A stretch of 64,000 nucleotides of DNA from Sphingomonas limnosediminicola (GCF_039537965.1 NZ_BAABBM010000001.1:620001-684000), one strand, 5' to 3'. Numbered from the stretch's first letter, positions 51,314 to 61,295 are shown. Numbers and translations are program-made. The notes: generated by a model from the sequence alone, not told the origin.

Positions 51314-53121
51314 TTCACACCGTGCATGAGGTACTTGAGCGGCCAGCTGAGAAGCAGGAGCACAACGCCGAACCCGACAGCCCATTCACCAATGATCGTG
51401 AACACGTGGAGATAGGTGTTAAGGCTGACCTGCAGGTTGGTGACCTGCCCGCCGACCGTCTCGACCGAAGCGACCTGCGCCACGGCGCCGGCAACATATT
51501 GCGCGACGGAGATAGACAGGAACCAGACCCCCATCATCAAGCCGACGACGCGAGCGATCGACAGCTTAGTAATCATCGAGAGACCCACCGGCGAGATCAT
51601 CAGCTCGGCAACAGAGTGGATGAAATAGAGTCCAGCCAGCCACCAGATGCCGACCTTGAAGTCGCTGCCGGCAAACTGGGAGCCCCACACCAGGAACAGG
51701 AAGCCAAGACCGACGCCCACGAGCGCGAGGCCGAACTTGATGGGGATCGGCGGTTCGAGACCGCGCCGCGCAAGCCCATTCCAAAGGATCGAGAACAATG
51801 GCGCCAGCAGCACAATGAAGATCGCATTGAAGGACTGCGTCTGACCCGCCGAGATCGACCAGTTGCTGGTGATATGGAGGTCCGTATTGCGATCGGCAAA
51901 CAACGTCAGGGACGAGCCCGCTTGCTCGAACAGCGTCCAGAAGACGACGTTGAAGACGATGAGCACCATGGCTGCCAGCATCATCTGGAATTCCTGGCGG
52001 CTCCCCTTGAAGAACGACCATGCAAGAATGCCGGGAATCGAGATGAGGAAGGTCAGGAACAGGACCTGGCCCATCAGCGGCAGGCTCATGACGTAGCCCA
52101 CGATCCCGCTTCCGGGCTCCGCGGCTGTCGCGTTCATGAGGTTGGTGAAGAGGAAATAGACCGCCGGCACGGCTAGGATTGCGCAACCGTAGATCAGCAA
52201 GTCACGCGACGGATCTGCACCTTCAGGCCGCTCGCCGTAACCGTCTAGCCGCCCGCCATCGAACTGGAACAAGGCTGCAGCAAGCAGCATACCGCCGGCC
52301 GCAAGGCCGAAGCCTGCCCACCAGCCGACATTGTCCGCGAGGAAGGGGCACAGCAGCTGTGAAAAGAACGAGCCTAGGTTGATGCCCATATAAAAGATGG
52401 TGAAGCCGGCGTCGCGACGGCGGTCGCCCTGCGCATAAAGCGAACCGACGATGGTCGAGATGTTCGGCTTGAAGAAACCGTTGCCGACGGTCACTAGCGA
52501 CAGGCCAATCAGCATCAGGAACACAAACAGGCTGTTGCGATCCGCTCCGGGCTCGAACGAGCCCTTCGGAAGATTGCGGGCGACGCTATTGTCGGCCCGT
52601 AGCAGATCGACGCTGCCGTCATCGTTGCCCTTGATCTTCAGTCGCTCGCTGCCTGTCGTGACGTAACGGACTTCCTCGCCCGTGGACGTTGGCCGGTCGA
52701 TGAAATTCTCGACCTGAACTTCGTAGCGCTGGCCATCGATGACCGCGTGAGGCTTGGCCGTGTCTCCGCCGAAACAAAGGACGAAGTAGCCGACCGCCAT
52801 CATGATCGCGCCGAACTTCACCGAGCGCTTCGAGCCAAGGTAACGGTCGGCGATGAAGCCGCCGATCAACGGTGTCAGATACACGAGCGCGGTGAACCCG
52901 CCGTACAGGCCGGTTGTCGTCGTATCCGAGAACAGGAAGTGCTTGGTCAGGTAGAGCGTTAGTAGCGCCCTCATGCCGTAATAGCCGAAGCGCTCCATGG
53001 CCTCGGTCGTGAACAACCGCGACAATTGTCGCGGATGGCCAAACCAGGTGTTCTTGTCGGCAGGATTTGTGCGCCCCGAAGCTGGCGAAAACGGTTCTTC
53101 GACGGCTGGCGTATCGACCAT
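51310..53121 (-). CDS. POT-family peptide transporter
   Basis: 603 residues from the ATG at 53121 with GGGGAG ten bases upstream. N-terminal signature GHPRQLSRLFTTEAMERFGY, YGMRALLTLYLTKHF (E-R-F-x-Y-Y-G motif), then FIADRYLGSKRSVKFGAIMM, and GNGFFKPNISTIVGSLYAQG, the second POT signature. About fourteen helices with a beta insert near residues 120-190 (YEVQVENFIDRPTSTGEEVR) typical of longer members. It imports di- and tripeptides with protons. The first gene of the coupled run transporter, two amidohydrolases, NnrU, glmM, thiD. Confidence 0.92.
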   Translation of the reverse strand: MVDTPAVEEPFSPASGRTNPADKNTWFGHPRQLSRLFTTEAMERFGYYGMRALLTLYLTKHFLFSDTTTTGLYGGFTALVYLTPLIGGFIADRYLGSKRSVKFGAIMMAVGYFVLCFGGDTAKPHAVIDGQRYEVQVENFIDRPTSTGEEVRYVTTGSERLKIKGNDDGSVDLLRADNSVARNLPKGSFEPGADRNSLFVFLMLIGLSLVTVGNGFFKPNISTIVGSLYAQGDRRRDAGFTIFYMGINLGSFFSQLLCPFLADNVGWWAGFGLAAGGMLLAAALFQFDGGRLDGYGERPEGADPSRDLLIYGCAILAVPAVYFLFTNLMNATAAEPGSGIVGYVMSLPLMGQVLFLTFLISIPGILAWSFFKGSRQEFQMMLAAMVLIVFNVVFWTLFEQAGSSLTLFADRNTDLHITSNWSISAGQTQSFNAIFIVLLAPLFSILWNGLARRGLEPPIPIKFGLALVGVGLGFLFLVWGSQFAGSDFKVGIWWLAGLYFIHSVAELMISPVGLSMITKLSIARVVGLMMGVWFLSISVAQYVAGAVAQVASVETVGGQVTNLQVSLNTYLHVFTIIGEWAVGFGVVLLLLSWPLKYLMHGVK

Positions 53122-53245
53122 CCGGTTATCTCCCCTAGCGCGAGCCCTCGCGCGAAGCGGCGACCCTAGCGGGCAAATCCGCCCTGTGAAGCGGATTCTG
53201 AAGCGCATTGTTGAGAGGTGCCGTCGCCCCTATCTGCTCGGTTCG

Positions 53246-53833
53246 ATGCTCAACGACACCTCATCCGCTCTTTCGCTGCTCGAAAGTCGTCGCTCCGCCA
53301 AACCGCGTGAGCTTGTCGGTCCCGGTCCCAGCGCCAGCGAGATGGAGCGCATCCTTACGATTGCGGTGCGAACGCCGGACCACGGCATGCTCTCCCCGTG
53401 GCGCTTCATCACCGTCGGCGAAGACCAGCGCGATGCGTTCGGTGCGCTCCTGCGCCAGGCTCTTGTCGAGAGTGATCCGCGCGCCACCATCGCTCACCAC
53501 GAAAAGGAGGACCAATTCGCTCACTACGCCGGGCAGTTGGTCGTCCTCGTATCAGCTCCGGTACCGAACCATAAGATTCCGGTTTGGGAGCAGGAATTGT
53601 CTTGCGGCTCGGCGGCATTGAACATGCTCCTTGCGGCACACGCGCTGGGCTACGTCGCGGGCTGGGTCACCGGGTGGCGGACCTACTCCGAGCGGGTACG
53701 GCAGGCTTTTTGCGAGCCGAACGAGCGGATCGCCGGCTTCATTTTCATCGGCCACCCGAGCCGCGAGCTCGAAGAGCGCGTGCGGCCTTCGCTTTCCGCG
53801 GTGACGAGGGCGTGGGAACTGCCTCGACCCTAA
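53246..53833 (+). CDS. Nitroreductase family protein (YdjA-like)
   Basis: 195 residues from the ATG at 53246. Flavin-binding pattern: LLESRRSAKPRELVGPGPSA, ILTIAVRTPDHGMLSPWRFI, VWEQELSCGSAALNMLLAAH, ALGYVAGWVTGWRTYS and FIFIGHPSRELEERVRP. Members are FMN-dependent NAD(P)H oxidoreductases acting on small nitro or quinone compounds; the physiological substrate is unknown. The reading frame continues upstream without a start, inside the transporter promoter region, and was cut there. Divergent from the POT transporter. Confidence 0.9.
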   Translation: MLNDTSSALSLLESRRSAKPRELVGPGPSASEMERILTIAVRTPDHGMLSPWRFITVGEDQRDAFGALLRQALVESDPRATIAHHEKEDQFAHYAGQLVVLVSAPVPNHKIPVWEQELSCGSAALNMLLAAHALGYVAGWVTGWRTYSERVRQAFCEPNERIAGFIFIGHPSRELEERVRPSLSAVTRAWELPRP

Positions 53834-53875
53834 GATAGAGATTGAATTTCCTGCGACACGCTGTATTATGACAGC

Positions 53876-54232
53876 ATGACGCTCAGAACCCAGCACGACA
53901 AGCCGGTCTACGTCCGCCTCCGCGAGACGATCGCTGATGCGATCATGGCGGGAAAATTCAGCGACGGAGACCCGCTGCCGTCGGTTCGCGCGCTTGCCGC
54001 CGAGGAACAGGCGAATCCGCTCACGGTCGCCAAGGCCTATCAGGGTTTCCAGGACGAAGGCCTCATCGTGGTAAAGCGCGGTGTTGGCATGTTCGTCGCC
54101 GCGGGCGCCCGCGCCCGGCTTCGCGATTCCGAGCGCAGTCGCTTCCTCAAGGAAGAATGGCCCGAGATCCGCGCGCGCATGAATCGGCTGGGAATCGACG
54201 CGTCGGAGCTGCTCGAGCGCGAACGCGCCTGA
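53876..54232 (+). CDS. Short GntR-family (YtrA-like) transcription regulator
   Basis: 118 residues. Winged helix: KPVYVRLRETIADAIMAGKF, SDGDPLPSVRALAAEEQANP, LTVAKAYQGFQDEGLIVVKR and GVGMFVAAGARARL. The C-terminal 40 residues are helical and too short for an effector domain, as in the YtrA subfamily that regulates ABC transporters. It follows the nitroreductase gene by about 42 bases on the same strand and may belong to the same unit. Confidence 0.88.
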   Translation: MTLRTQHDKPVYVRLRETIADAIMAGKFSDGDPLPSVRALAAEEQANPLTVAKAYQGFQDEGLIVVKRGVGMFVAAGARARLRDSERSRFLKEEWPEIRARMNRLGIDASELLERERA

Positions 54233-54270
54233 ACTTCCCGCACGGGCGTTAATCCTCTAGCCCGCAGCGC

Positions 54271-55176
54271 GTGCAGACGCGGGTTCTACCTTTCAACGAC
54301 GAGAACATAGCCGAAGCGGCCCTACTGATCCGCGCGGGTGAACCCGTCGCTGTGCCGACCGAGACTGTTTACGGGCTGGCGGCAGATGCGACTAATGCCG
54401 AGGCCGTTGCGCGCATCTACGAGGCCAAGGGAAGGCCAAGCTTCAACCCGCTGATCGTTCATGTATCCGATCTCGGAGCCGCTCAGCAGCTCGGCGAGTT
54501 TTCGGCAGATGCATCCGCCCTCGCCTCGGCACATTGGCCGGGCCCACTCACGTTGGTTGTCCCCCTTCGTGAAGGCGCAGGCATTGCGTCCATCGTCACC
54601 GCGGGTCTTCCGAGCATCGGCATTCGCGTACCGGCCCATCCAGCAATGCGGGCCCTCCTCCGAGCGGTCGAGCGGCCCCTGGCAGCGCCATCGGCGAACG
54701 CGAGCGGCGGGATCAGTCCCACCCGCGCCGAGCATGTCCTCAAGAGCTTGGGCGGTAAAATCTCGCTCATCATCAACGACGGCGCCACACAGCGGGGAAT
54801 CGAATCCACCATCATTGCGGCAACAGGTGGGCCACTTCGATTGCTTCGCCCGGGGCCAGTCCAGATTGATGCCGACCCAGCGTCGTCAGATCGGATCGAG
54901 GCGCCCGGGCAAATGGCGAGCCATTACGCGCCGTCTAAACCCCTTCGTCTGAATGCGGCTCAAGCCGAGCCGGACGAATTCATGATTGGGTTCGGCAATA
55001 TCGCGGGCGACGACACGCTCAGCGCGTCGGCCGACCTTGTCGAGGCCGCGGCGCGCCTGTTCGATCTGCTGCACAAGGGAGACGCGTCGCCTAAGCCCCG
55101 TATCGCGATTGCCCCAGTGCCTGACGAAGGACTCGGAGCCGCAATCAACGACCGCTTGCGGCGCGCAGCCGCCTAG
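54271..55176 (+). CDS. L-threonylcarbamoyladenylate synthase (Sua5 type)
   Basis: 301 residues, GTG start. The TsaC-like domain (1 to about 205) has [80 protein letters not shown] and [22 protein letters not shown]-terminal extension with the Sua5 linker motif ([15 protein letters not shown]) makes it the long type. It makes threonylcarbamoyl-AMP from threonine, bicarbonate and ATP for the t6A37 tRNA base. The stop overlaps the msrA stop on the other strand by four bases. Confidence 0.95.
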   Translation: MQTRVLPFNDENIAEAALLIRAGEPVAVPTETVYGLAADATNAEAVARIYEAKGRPSFNPLIVHVSDLGAAQQLGEFSADASALASAHWPGPLTLVVPLREGAGIASIVTAGLPSIGIRVPAHPAMRALLRAVERPLAAPSANASGGISPTRAEHVLKSLGGKISLIINDGATQRGIESTIIAATGGPLRLLRPGPVQIDADPASSDRIEAPGQMASHYAPSKPLRLNAAQAEPDEFMIGFGNIAGDDTLSASADLVEAAARLFDLLHKGDASPKPRIAIAPVPDEGLGAAINDRLRRAAA

Positions 55177-55721
55177 GCTGTCGCGGCCGCGCTCTTCGCC
55201 CGAGCCCGGAAGCTCTTGCGCAATTTCTGAAGCTTCGGCGGGATTACCGCCATGCAATATGGATTGCGCTGGCCTTCGCCGGCCCAATAATCCTGGTGAT
55301 AGTCCTCGGCCGGATACCATTCGCCGAGTGGCTCGATCGTCGTGACGGTACGACCGCCATTTTCGGCGTTAGCGCGCTCGATCGCCTCGCGCGCCTTCCG
55401 CTCCTGATCACCGTCGAGCGGGAAGATGGCCGACCGGTACTGCGTCCCGACGTCATTGCCCTGGCGGTTGAGCTGCGTCGGGTCGTGGGTGGCAAAGAAG
55501 ATGTCGAGCAGATCGTCATAGCTGAGCTGATCCGGATCGAAGGTGATGCGAATCGCTTCGGCATGGCCGGTGTCGCCGCCGCAAACCTGCTTGTAGGTCG
55601 GGTTGGCGACCGAGCCGCCGGTATAGCCGCTTTCGACCTTGGTCACGCCGACGACGTCGAGAAAGACGGCTTCCGTGCACCAGAAGCATCCGCCAGCGAG
55701 GATTGCGACTTGTTCGGCCAT
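55173..55721 (-). CDS. msrA: Peptide-methionine (S)-S-oxide reductase
   Basis: 182 residues from the ATG at 55721, which has AAGGAG eight bases upstream. Catalytic [10 protein letters not shown] near residue 10, then [72 protein letters not shown] and the end [20 protein letters not shown]. It repairs oxidised methionine in proteins. A long upstream open frame is not part of it. Confidence 0.97.
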   Translation of the reverse strand: MAEQVAILAGGCFWCTEAVFLDVVGVTKVESGYTGGSVANPTYKQVCGGDTGHAEAIRITFDPDQLSYDDLLDIFFATHDPTQLNRQGNDVGTQYRSAIFPLDGDQERKAREAIERANAENGGRTVTTIEPLGEWYPAEDYHQDYWAGEGQRNPYCMAVIPPKLQKLRKSFRARAKSAAATA

Positions 55722-55762
55722 AGTTTCCGCTCCTTTTCGGTGTGAAGCGGAAATAGGCAGCG

Positions 55763-56470
55763 TCAGCCCTTGTTGTAAGAGGCTTTCAGGCTTGCGAGCT
55801 CTAGGCGCTTGCCGACCCACTCGGTCAGTTCCTGGAACTCCAACGGCGCGTCGAACACGATGCCGGCGCGGCGGTCGGAATACCAACGCACCTCACCCTT
55901 GATAGGACGAAGGCTCTCGACGACCACGATGACTTTCTTGCCAACGCAATATTCCTCGATCGGTTCGACCTTCATGCCCTCAAGCGAAATGTCATGCACG
56001 TCGACGCTGTAATAGAGCTTGCCGACACGCACCGACGCCTTGCAGGCGATTTCGAGGCGCGGCGGTCGGGGACGGAAGCCGTGACGCGGTTTGCGGCCGG
56101 CAAGGAGTTCGCCAAGATCGAGACTTTGCTCGAACTTCAGGCCGATGAGGTCGTCGCGTGTCCAGACCACCGTTGCCGGGATCTTTTCCGACGAAAGCTC
56201 GACATCGAAATAGTCGCCGATCTGCGCGCCGTTCGGGACCAGTGCCATGAGGCCGCCCGCCGACAGATTCTTGACCTTCACCAGTTGCTGATCGCCCGAC
56301 TTGCCCGTCAGCTTCGCAACGCGGAGCTGCGCCGCGAAACGCTCGTCGCGGCGGCGCTCGACCGGCCGTGGAACCGCAGTCGACAGCGAAACGGTCGTCG
56401 ACTCGAAAGAGATCTCGCGGCCGCCATCCTGCTCGAACGCAGGCTTCCGACGGATCAGCGCAGAGAACAT
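55763..56470 (-). CDS. Tandem PilZ domain protein
   Basis: 235 residues. First PilZ (about 35-110) with RRRDERFAA and [12 protein letters not shown], second (about 130-220) with RHGFRPRP and [12 protein letters not shown]. Both have RxxxR plus [D/N]xSxxG, so two c-di-GMP sites are predicted. The linker [20 protein letters not shown] is short. The gene is divergent from the response-regulator and EAL pair, only about 130 bases away, so the three could form one c-di-GMP module. Confidence 0.9.
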   Translation of the reverse strand: MFSALIRRKPAFEQDGGREISFESTTVSLSTAVPRPVERRRDERFAAQLRVAKLTGKSGDQQLVKVKNLSAGGLMALVPNGAQIGDYFDVELSSEKIPATVVWTRDDLIGLKFEQSLDLGELLAGRKPRHGFRPRPPRLEIACKASVRVGKLYYSVDVHDISLEGMKVEPIEEYCVGKKVIVVVESLRPIKGEVRWYSDRRAGIVFDAPLEFQELTEWVGKRLELASLKASYNKG

Positions 56471-56603
56471 AGGTTAAACTCCTAGGGCGTATTCGCGCCA
56501 AATTGGGACTTTATGGACAGCACGGTTAAAAAGGCGTTTCTTCTGCTTGACCGCGCGTTCTGTAGCTTACACGCCTCGCTAGAGAGGGAGAGAGGAGATC
56601 GAT

Positions 56604-56993
56604 TTGGCGCAGCCAAGCTTGCTGCTGATCGATGATGAGCCGGCGCTAGCCGACTTCCTCGCCGACGCCGCTCGCGAATGCGGCTTCGAGCCAGTCGTTA
56701 CCTCCAACGACACCCAATTCCGGGATACCTTCCGGGCGACCAAGCCCGACATGGTTGCCCTGGACCTCGGCATGCCCGGGATGGACGGCGTGGAGCTTCT
56801 GCGCTTCCTTGCGGAGGAAGGTTACCACTCGCCGGTGTTGATCGTGAGCGGGTTCGACCGGCGCGTGCTCGAATCTGCCTTCCGGCTCGGCGAAGCGCTC
56901 GGACTCAAGATGGCCGGTCCCGTCGAGAAGCCCGTTCGCCTAGAGAACTTGGAAAAGGTCCTCAATCAATTGCGGACAACGCTGGTCACATGA
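56604..56993 (+). CDS. Single-domain response regulator
   Basis: 129 residues, TTG start with GAGGAG seven bases upstream. The receiver is intact: acidic pocket LLIDDEPAL near residue 10, phospho-Asp in VALDLGMPGMDGVELL near residue 54, Ser/Thr switch in VLIVSGFD, and conserved Lys in GPVEKPVRLENLEKVL. No output domain. Its stop overlaps the start of the EAL gene (ATGA), so it probably controls that enzyme in trans. Confidence 0.92.
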   Translation: MAQPSLLLIDDEPALADFLADAARECGFEPVVTSNDTQFRDTFRATKPDMVALDLGMPGMDGVELLRFLAEEGYHSPVLIVSGFDRRVLESAFRLGEALGLKMAGPVEKPVRLENLEKVLNQLRTTLVT

Positions 56994-57844
56994 GGCGAAA
57001 GGGCGACGGTAAGCTGCTCGCAGGCTTCGAGAAGGCACTCGAAGGGCAACGGCTGAACATGGTCTATCAGCCGAAGGTTTCCCTGCGGGACGGACATCTC
57101 ACTCGCGTCGAGGCATTAGTTCGTTGGGACGATCCGGAGTTTGGGCCGGTCGAGCCGTCGCGCTTCGTCCCGCTGGCCGAGCAACACGGCCTGATCGACG
57201 ACCTTACGCAGTGGGGCCTGCGCACGATCCTCAAGCAGTGGATCGATTGGCGCGAGGAAGGCATCGATACCTGCCTCGCCTTCAACATTTCGGCGCTGAG
57301 CCTGCAACATCTTGATTTCCCTGACCTCGTCGAGCGGATGTGCCGCGCGCTCGATGTTCCTACTGACCGGCTGGTGCTCGAACTGACCGAGGGGGCGACC
57401 CAGCCGCTGATCAAGCTGATGGACACGCTGACGCGGTTTCGTATCAAGGGCATCGGACTTGCCATCGACGATTTCGGAACCGGTTATTCGTCGATTCTTC
57501 AGCTCCGGCATCTTCCGTTCACCGAGCTCAAGATCGACCAAGCGTTCGTCGCCGATCTCGGGCGCTCGCGCGATTGCCGGCTTATCATCCAGGCGGTCGT
57601 CGACCTTGCTCACGGCCTCGGCCTTTCAGCCACTGCCGAGGGCGTCGAAACGGTCGAGCAACTTCGGCTTGTGCACGAGCTCGGATGCGACGTGGCGCAA
57701 GGCTACCTGATCTCACCGCCACTACCGCCGCACATGCTTGGCGAGTGGAAGCGGGACTTCCGCAAGCGCTGGCCTTCGCTCGTAGGCAACGACGAGCTCG
57801 CCCTATGGCGCGAGGTCGAACTTGATACCCTGCGCGAGGGGTAA
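56990..57844 (+). CDS. EAL domain c-di-GMP phosphodiesterase
   Basis: 284 residues from the ATG at 56990, overlapping the response-regulator stop. A stand-alone EAL domain: MVYQPKVSLRDGHLTRVEAL with EAL near residue 40, FVPLAEQHGLIDDLTQWGLR, FNISALSLQHLDFPDLVERM, ELTEGATQPLIKLMDTL, the metal motif IDDFGTGYSSILQLRHLPFT, ELKIDQAFV and EGVETVEQLRLVHELGCDVA with QGYLISPPLP. All catalytic residues appear present. It should hydrolyse c-di-GMP to pGpG. Its 3' end overlaps the aldehyde dehydrogenase gene by 42 bases. Confidence 0.94.
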   Translation: MRRKGDGKLLAGFEKALEGQRLNMVYQPKVSLRDGHLTRVEALVRWDDPEFGPVEPSRFVPLAEQHGLIDDLTQWGLRTILKQWIDWREEGIDTCLAFNISALSLQHLDFPDLVERMCRALDVPTDRLVLELTEGATQPLIKLMDTLTRFRIKGIGLAIDDFGTGYSSILQLRHLPFTELKIDQAFVADLGRSRDCRLIIQAVVDLAHGLGLSATAEGVETVEQLRLVHELGCDVAQGYLISPPLPPHMLGEWKRDFRKRWPSLVGNDELALWREVELDTLREG

Positions 57845-59266
57845 GTCGGTTCCGTAGTTCACCGTGTTAGTCTGTCGCCGCACGTAGGTGCGCCACGCGT
57901 CCGATCCGCTCTCGCGCCCGCCGCCAGTTTCTTTCTCGCCGCCAAATGCCCCTCCGATCTCCGCGCCGGACGGCCCGATATTGACGTTGGCGATGCCGCA
58001 GTCGGATCCCCGCGCCGACATGAACAGCTCGGCTTCGCGGAGGTCGAGCGTGAAGATCGATGAAGATAGGCCCTGTGGCACCGAGTTGTTGAGAGCGATC
58101 GCCTCGTCGAGTTCCTGATAGCGGAGTACGTAGAGGATCGGAGCGAAGGTCTCCTTGAGGACCGTCCCTTCCTGGGCGCCGACTTCGACGATCGCGGGCC
58201 GAACGTAGAAACCGCCCTCGACCGCTTCGACCTGCTCGATGTTGCCGCCGAGGACCTTTTTCATCGCTTTAAACGACGCCTCATCGATGAGCGGACCGAT
58301 CAGCGTTTCCGACTTGCGCGGATCGCCGACCTTCACCTGCGCGAATAGTCGGCGGAGGCGCGCGACAAGCTGGTCCGCGATGCTCTCGTGGACGATCAAG
58401 CGGCGAAGTGTCGTGCACCTCTGCCCCGCCGTTCCCGCGGCCGAGAACAGGATGGCACGCGCCGCAAGTTCGAGGTCGGCGCTGGGGCAGACGATCATTG
58501 CATTGTTGCCGCCTAGCTCGAGCAGAACGCGGCCGAAGCGTTTGGCAACGCGTGGCCCGACATCACGGCCCATGGCAGTCGATCCGGTGGCCGAGACCAG
58601 CGCAATGCGCGGATCGTCGACAAGCAATTCGCCGACATCGCGTTCACCCTGAACGAGCTGCACAAGCCCCTCTGGCGCACTGCCGAACCGGTCCATCGCG
58701 CGGCGCACGATTGTCATGACAGCCTCGCCGCATAGCGGCGCCTTCTCGCTCGGCTTCCAGATCACCGGATTACCGCAAACCAGCGCTATTGCCGCGTTCC
58801 AGGCCCAGACGGCCACGGGGAAATTGAAGGCGCTGATGACGAGGACGGGCCCGAGCGGATGCCACTGTTCCATCATTCGATGGTCGGGCCGCTCGCTGGC
58901 GATCGTGAGTCCGTAAAGCTGTCGCGACAGCCCGACGGCGAAGTCGCAGACGTCGATCATCTCCTGAACCTCGCCGAGGCTCTCTTGGATGATCTTGCCG
59001 GATTCGAGCGTGATGAGCTTGGCGAGGACCGGTTTTGCCTCGCGCAGCCTCTCGCCGAGCAGGCGCACGAGCTCGCCGCGGCGTGGCGCAGGCACGTTGC
59101 GCCAGATTTCAAAGGCGGCAGCGGCACGCGCGCAGGCCTGCTCAGGGTCGCCGCGCGTTACGCGACCAATCACCTTGCCGTCGATCGGCGAATAGCTCAC
59201 CAGCTTTCCGGCGCACTCGATACCGGCGAGATCGAGAATTTCCCGCGTTTCGTCGGCAGGCGTCAT
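57803..59266 (-). CDS. ALDH7-type aldehyde dehydrogenase (piperideine-6-carboxylate dehydrogenase-like)
   Basis: 487 residues. NAD-binding ISAFNFPVAVWAWNAAIALV, NPVIWKPSEKAPLCGEAVMT, VSATGSTAMGRDVGPRVAKR, catalytic Glu in VLLELGGNNAMIVCPSADLE and catalytic Cys in AAGTAGQRCTTLRRLIVHES. The end ESGSDAWRTYVRRQTNTVNY is typical of the ALDH7/AmaB group that oxidises piperideine-6-carboxylate to 2-aminoadipate in lysine breakdown. The start overlaps the stop of the upstream aminotransferase by four bases, which supports a lysine- or amino-acid-catabolic unit. Confidence 0.92.
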   Translation of the reverse strand: MTPADETREILDLAGIECAGKLVSYSPIDGKVIGRVTRGDPEQACARAAAAFEIWRNVPAPRRGELVRLLGERLREAKPVLAKLITLESGKIIQESLGEVQEMIDVCDFAVGLSRQLYGLTIASERPDHRMMEQWHPLGPVLVISAFNFPVAVWAWNAAIALVCGNPVIWKPSEKAPLCGEAVMTIVRRAMDRFGSAPEGLVQLVQGERDVGELLVDDPRIALVSATGSTAMGRDVGPRVAKRFGRVLLELGGNNAMIVCPSADLELAARAILFSAAGTAGQRCTTLRRLIVHESIADQLVARLRRLFAQVKVGDPRKSETLIGPLIDEASFKAMKKVLGGNIEQVEAVEGGFYVRPAIVEVGAQEGTVLKETFAPILYVLRYQELDEAIALNNSVPQGLSSSIFTLDLREAELFMSARGSDCGIANVNIGPSGAEIGGAFGGEKETGGGRESGSDAWRTYVRRQTNTVNYGTDLPLAQGIKFDLAP

Positions 59267-60417
59267 GCAAGCATCTCCTTCGCCCGGGCCATCGCCGCAA
59301 CGCCGGCGTCGATCGTCTCATCTCGCTTGCCGAAACACAGCCGGACAAGATGCCTCGAAGATTCCTGCTCCGCGAATGCAGATAGCGGCACGACTGCCAC
59401 GCCCGCCCGTTCCACAGCGGCCGTGGCAAAGGCCTCATCGTCGAGATCAATCCCGGATGCCTTGAGATCAACACAAAGGAAATAGGTCGCGGCGGAGGGC
59501 AGGACGACATAGCCGGCGTCACTCAGCGCTCCCGCCATCCGGTTCCGCGCCCGCGTGAAACGATCACGCATCGGAGAGAGCCAATCGTCGCCTTCGCTTA
59601 GACCGAAGGCGACAGCAGTTTGGAGGTTCGGGGCAGTCGCGAATGTTAGGAACTGGTGCGCGCGAGCGAGCACGCCAGCAAGCGCTGGAGCCGAAATGGT
59701 CCAGCCGACTTTCCAACCCGTGAGCGAGAAAATCTTGCCCGCCGAACCGATCTTGATGGTCCGCTCAGCCATGCCCGGAAACGCGAAAAGCGGCGTGAAC
59801 TGAGCGCCGCCGAGCAACACATGCTCCCATACCTCGTCGCTGATGACGATCAGGTCATGCTCGCGCGCCACGTCGGCGATAGTCTGCAACTCCTGCAGGT
59901 CGAACAGCCGCCCCGTCGGGTTGTGCGGATTATTGACCATGATCGCGCGGGTGCGCGGCGTAATCGCGGCCTTGAGCGCGTCACGCTCGATGCGCCAGCC
60001 GGGCGGCTGCAGCGCGACTTCACGCGGGACGGCGCCGCCCCGGCGGATCATCGGCGCGTAGCTGTCATATGCTGGCGTGAAGATGACTACCTCGTCGCCC
60101 GGCTCGACCGTCGCAAGGATTGCCGCGCCAAGCGCTTCGGTTGCGCCGCTGGTCACGCAGACATGATCTGGTTTGAGATCGAGCCCTTGCTGCCGCTCGT
60201 AATGCCCCGCAATCGCTTCGCGGAGAGCGGGCAGACCGCGCGACGGCGGATATTGGTTGGAAGCTTCGATTAGCGCCCGAGTGGCCGCTTCCAGGACCTC
60301 GTCGGGCCAGCCAAAGTCCGGAAACCCCTGCCCCAGGTTCACCGCGCCATGCTTTGCCGCCAACAGCGACATGCGCTCGAACACGCTGGTCTTCATCTGT
60401 TCGTAGAGTGGGTTCAC
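59263..60417 (-). CDS. Class I/II PLP-dependent aminotransferase
   Basis: 384 residues from the GTG at 60417 (MNPLYEQMKTSVFERM); an ATG at 60444 or 60396 is possible. Motifs are AVNLGQGFPDFGWPDEVLEA, QYPPSRGLPALREAIAGHYE, VTSGATEALGAAILATVEPG, AYDSYAPMIRRGG, IMVNNPHNPTGRLFDLQELQ, ISDEVWEHVLLGG, the PLP lysine in KIGSAGKIFSLTGWKVGW and the carboxylate-binding Arg near LVRLCFGKRDE. Closest in style to methionine/kynurenine/N-succinyl-DAP transaminases. Coupled to the ALDH7-type gene. Confidence 0.9.
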   Translation of the reverse strand: MNPLYEQMKTSVFERMSLLAAKHGAVNLGQGFPDFGWPDEVLEAATRALIEASNQYPPSRGLPALREAIAGHYERQQGLDLKPDHVCVTSGATEALGAAILATVEPGDEVVIFTPAYDSYAPMIRRGGAVPREVALQPPGWRIERDALKAAITPRTRAIMVNNPHNPTGRLFDLQELQTIADVAREHDLIVISDEVWEHVLLGGAQFTPLFAFPGMAERTIKIGSAGKIFSLTGWKVGWTISAPALAGVLARAHQFLTFATAPNLQTAVAFGLSEGDDWLSPMRDRFTRARNRMAGALSDAGYVVLPSAATYFLCVDLKASGIDLDDEAFATAAVERAGVAVVPLSAFAEQESSRHLVRLCFGKRDETIDAGVAAMARAKEMLA

Positions 60418-60525
60418 GTCGCTTCGCTCTCGTTTCAACGGCAATAGCCCTCAGACGGGCCGAGTGAAGCAACTTTTGCGTGGGGTCCGCATTCCGTCTT
60501 TCAAACAGTCACTTACGAGAGGCAC

Positions 60526-60789
60526 ATGGCGAAAGATCAGCGGATCGAACTCTATCGGATGGTATTACCGACCCACACGTGCCCGTTTGGCCTGCTTGCA
60601 AAGCGCATGCTGGACGACGCCGGGCTGCCGTTCGAGGACAAGATCCTCGAAAGCCGCGAGCAAGTCGACTTTTTCAAGTCCGAGCATGGCGTGGAGACAA
60701 CGCCGCAGGTCTTCGTGAACGGAGAACGAATCGGCGGGAGCGAGGAGCTGGCGCGCTACCTCGAAAGCGCCGAAGCCGACCACGCCTAG
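60526..60789 (+). CDS. Monothiol glutaredoxin-like protein
   Basis: 87 residues. Thioredoxin-fold: IELYRMVLPTHTCPFGLLAK, RMLDDAGLPFEDKILESREQ, VETTPQVFVNGERIGGSEEL and the end ARYLESAEADHA. The active site is TCPFG, so only one Cys of the usual CPYC pair remains. TTPQVF holds the conserved cis-Pro. Glutathione-dependent reduction or Fe-S handling is the family role. Tail-to-tail overlap of four bases with the PilZ gene. Confidence 0.9.
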   Translation: MAKDQRIELYRMVLPTHTCPFGLLAKRMLDDAGLPFEDKILESREQVDFFKSEHGVETTPQVFVNGERIGGSEELARYLESAEADHA

Positions 60790-61295
60790 CCGTCAAGGGC
60801 CCTCTCAACCGTCGCGAGCGGTGCTGCGAAGGCCTGCTCCACCATCGCAAGAACCCCCATCGCGAGCGAAATCGCGACGATCGTAATTCCCGCAAACTCC
60901 ATAGCTCGGGAACGAAGGCGGCTGTCTTCATAGGAGCGAGGCTCCATGCGGCGCTCGATGGCAGGCCACTGACTTGCATTAAGCTGAAGCGATGGCGCGG
61001 AACTGAGCGCCATGATCTCCTCAACCGGCACGCGCTCTTCGCTCCTCAGGCCAGCGCGTGTGCCACTCCGCCACACGACCTCGGCTACGATGACGTACTC
61101 GCCGTGCCTGACCTCAATCATGCTACCCATCTGCTGGCCGGCGGCTGTGGTCGAATTGATCATCAGCCCGCGCGAGGAGACGTTGAGGATGCAGGCGTCG
61201 CTCCAGCCGATCCCAGCTCGCAGACGTGCGCGAAGCATCACCCGACGGCGGAGCTCACGCGGCTTTTGGGACCGTGAATGGGCCAGTACCGACAT
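60786..61295 (-). CDS. PilZ domain protein with C-terminal membrane helix
   Basis: 169 residues. PilZ domain (about 8-100) with KPRELRRRVMLRARLRAGIG (Arg-rich switch) and CILNVSSRGLMINSTTA (NxSxxG), closing EYVIVAEVVWRSGTRAGLRS. After a linker, FAGITIVAISLAMGVLAMVE near residue 133 is a membrane helix, so the domain is tethered to the inner membrane. A c-di-GMP adaptor at the envelope is plausible. Confidence 0.88.
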   Translation of the reverse strand: MSVLAHSRSQKPRELRRRVMLRARLRAGIGWSDACILNVSSRGLMINSTTAAGQQMGSMIEVRHGEYVIVAEVVWRSGTRAGLRSEERVPVEEIMALSSAPSLQLNASQWPAIERRMEPRSYEDSRLRSRAMEFAGITIVAISLAMGVLAMVEQAFAAPLATVERALDG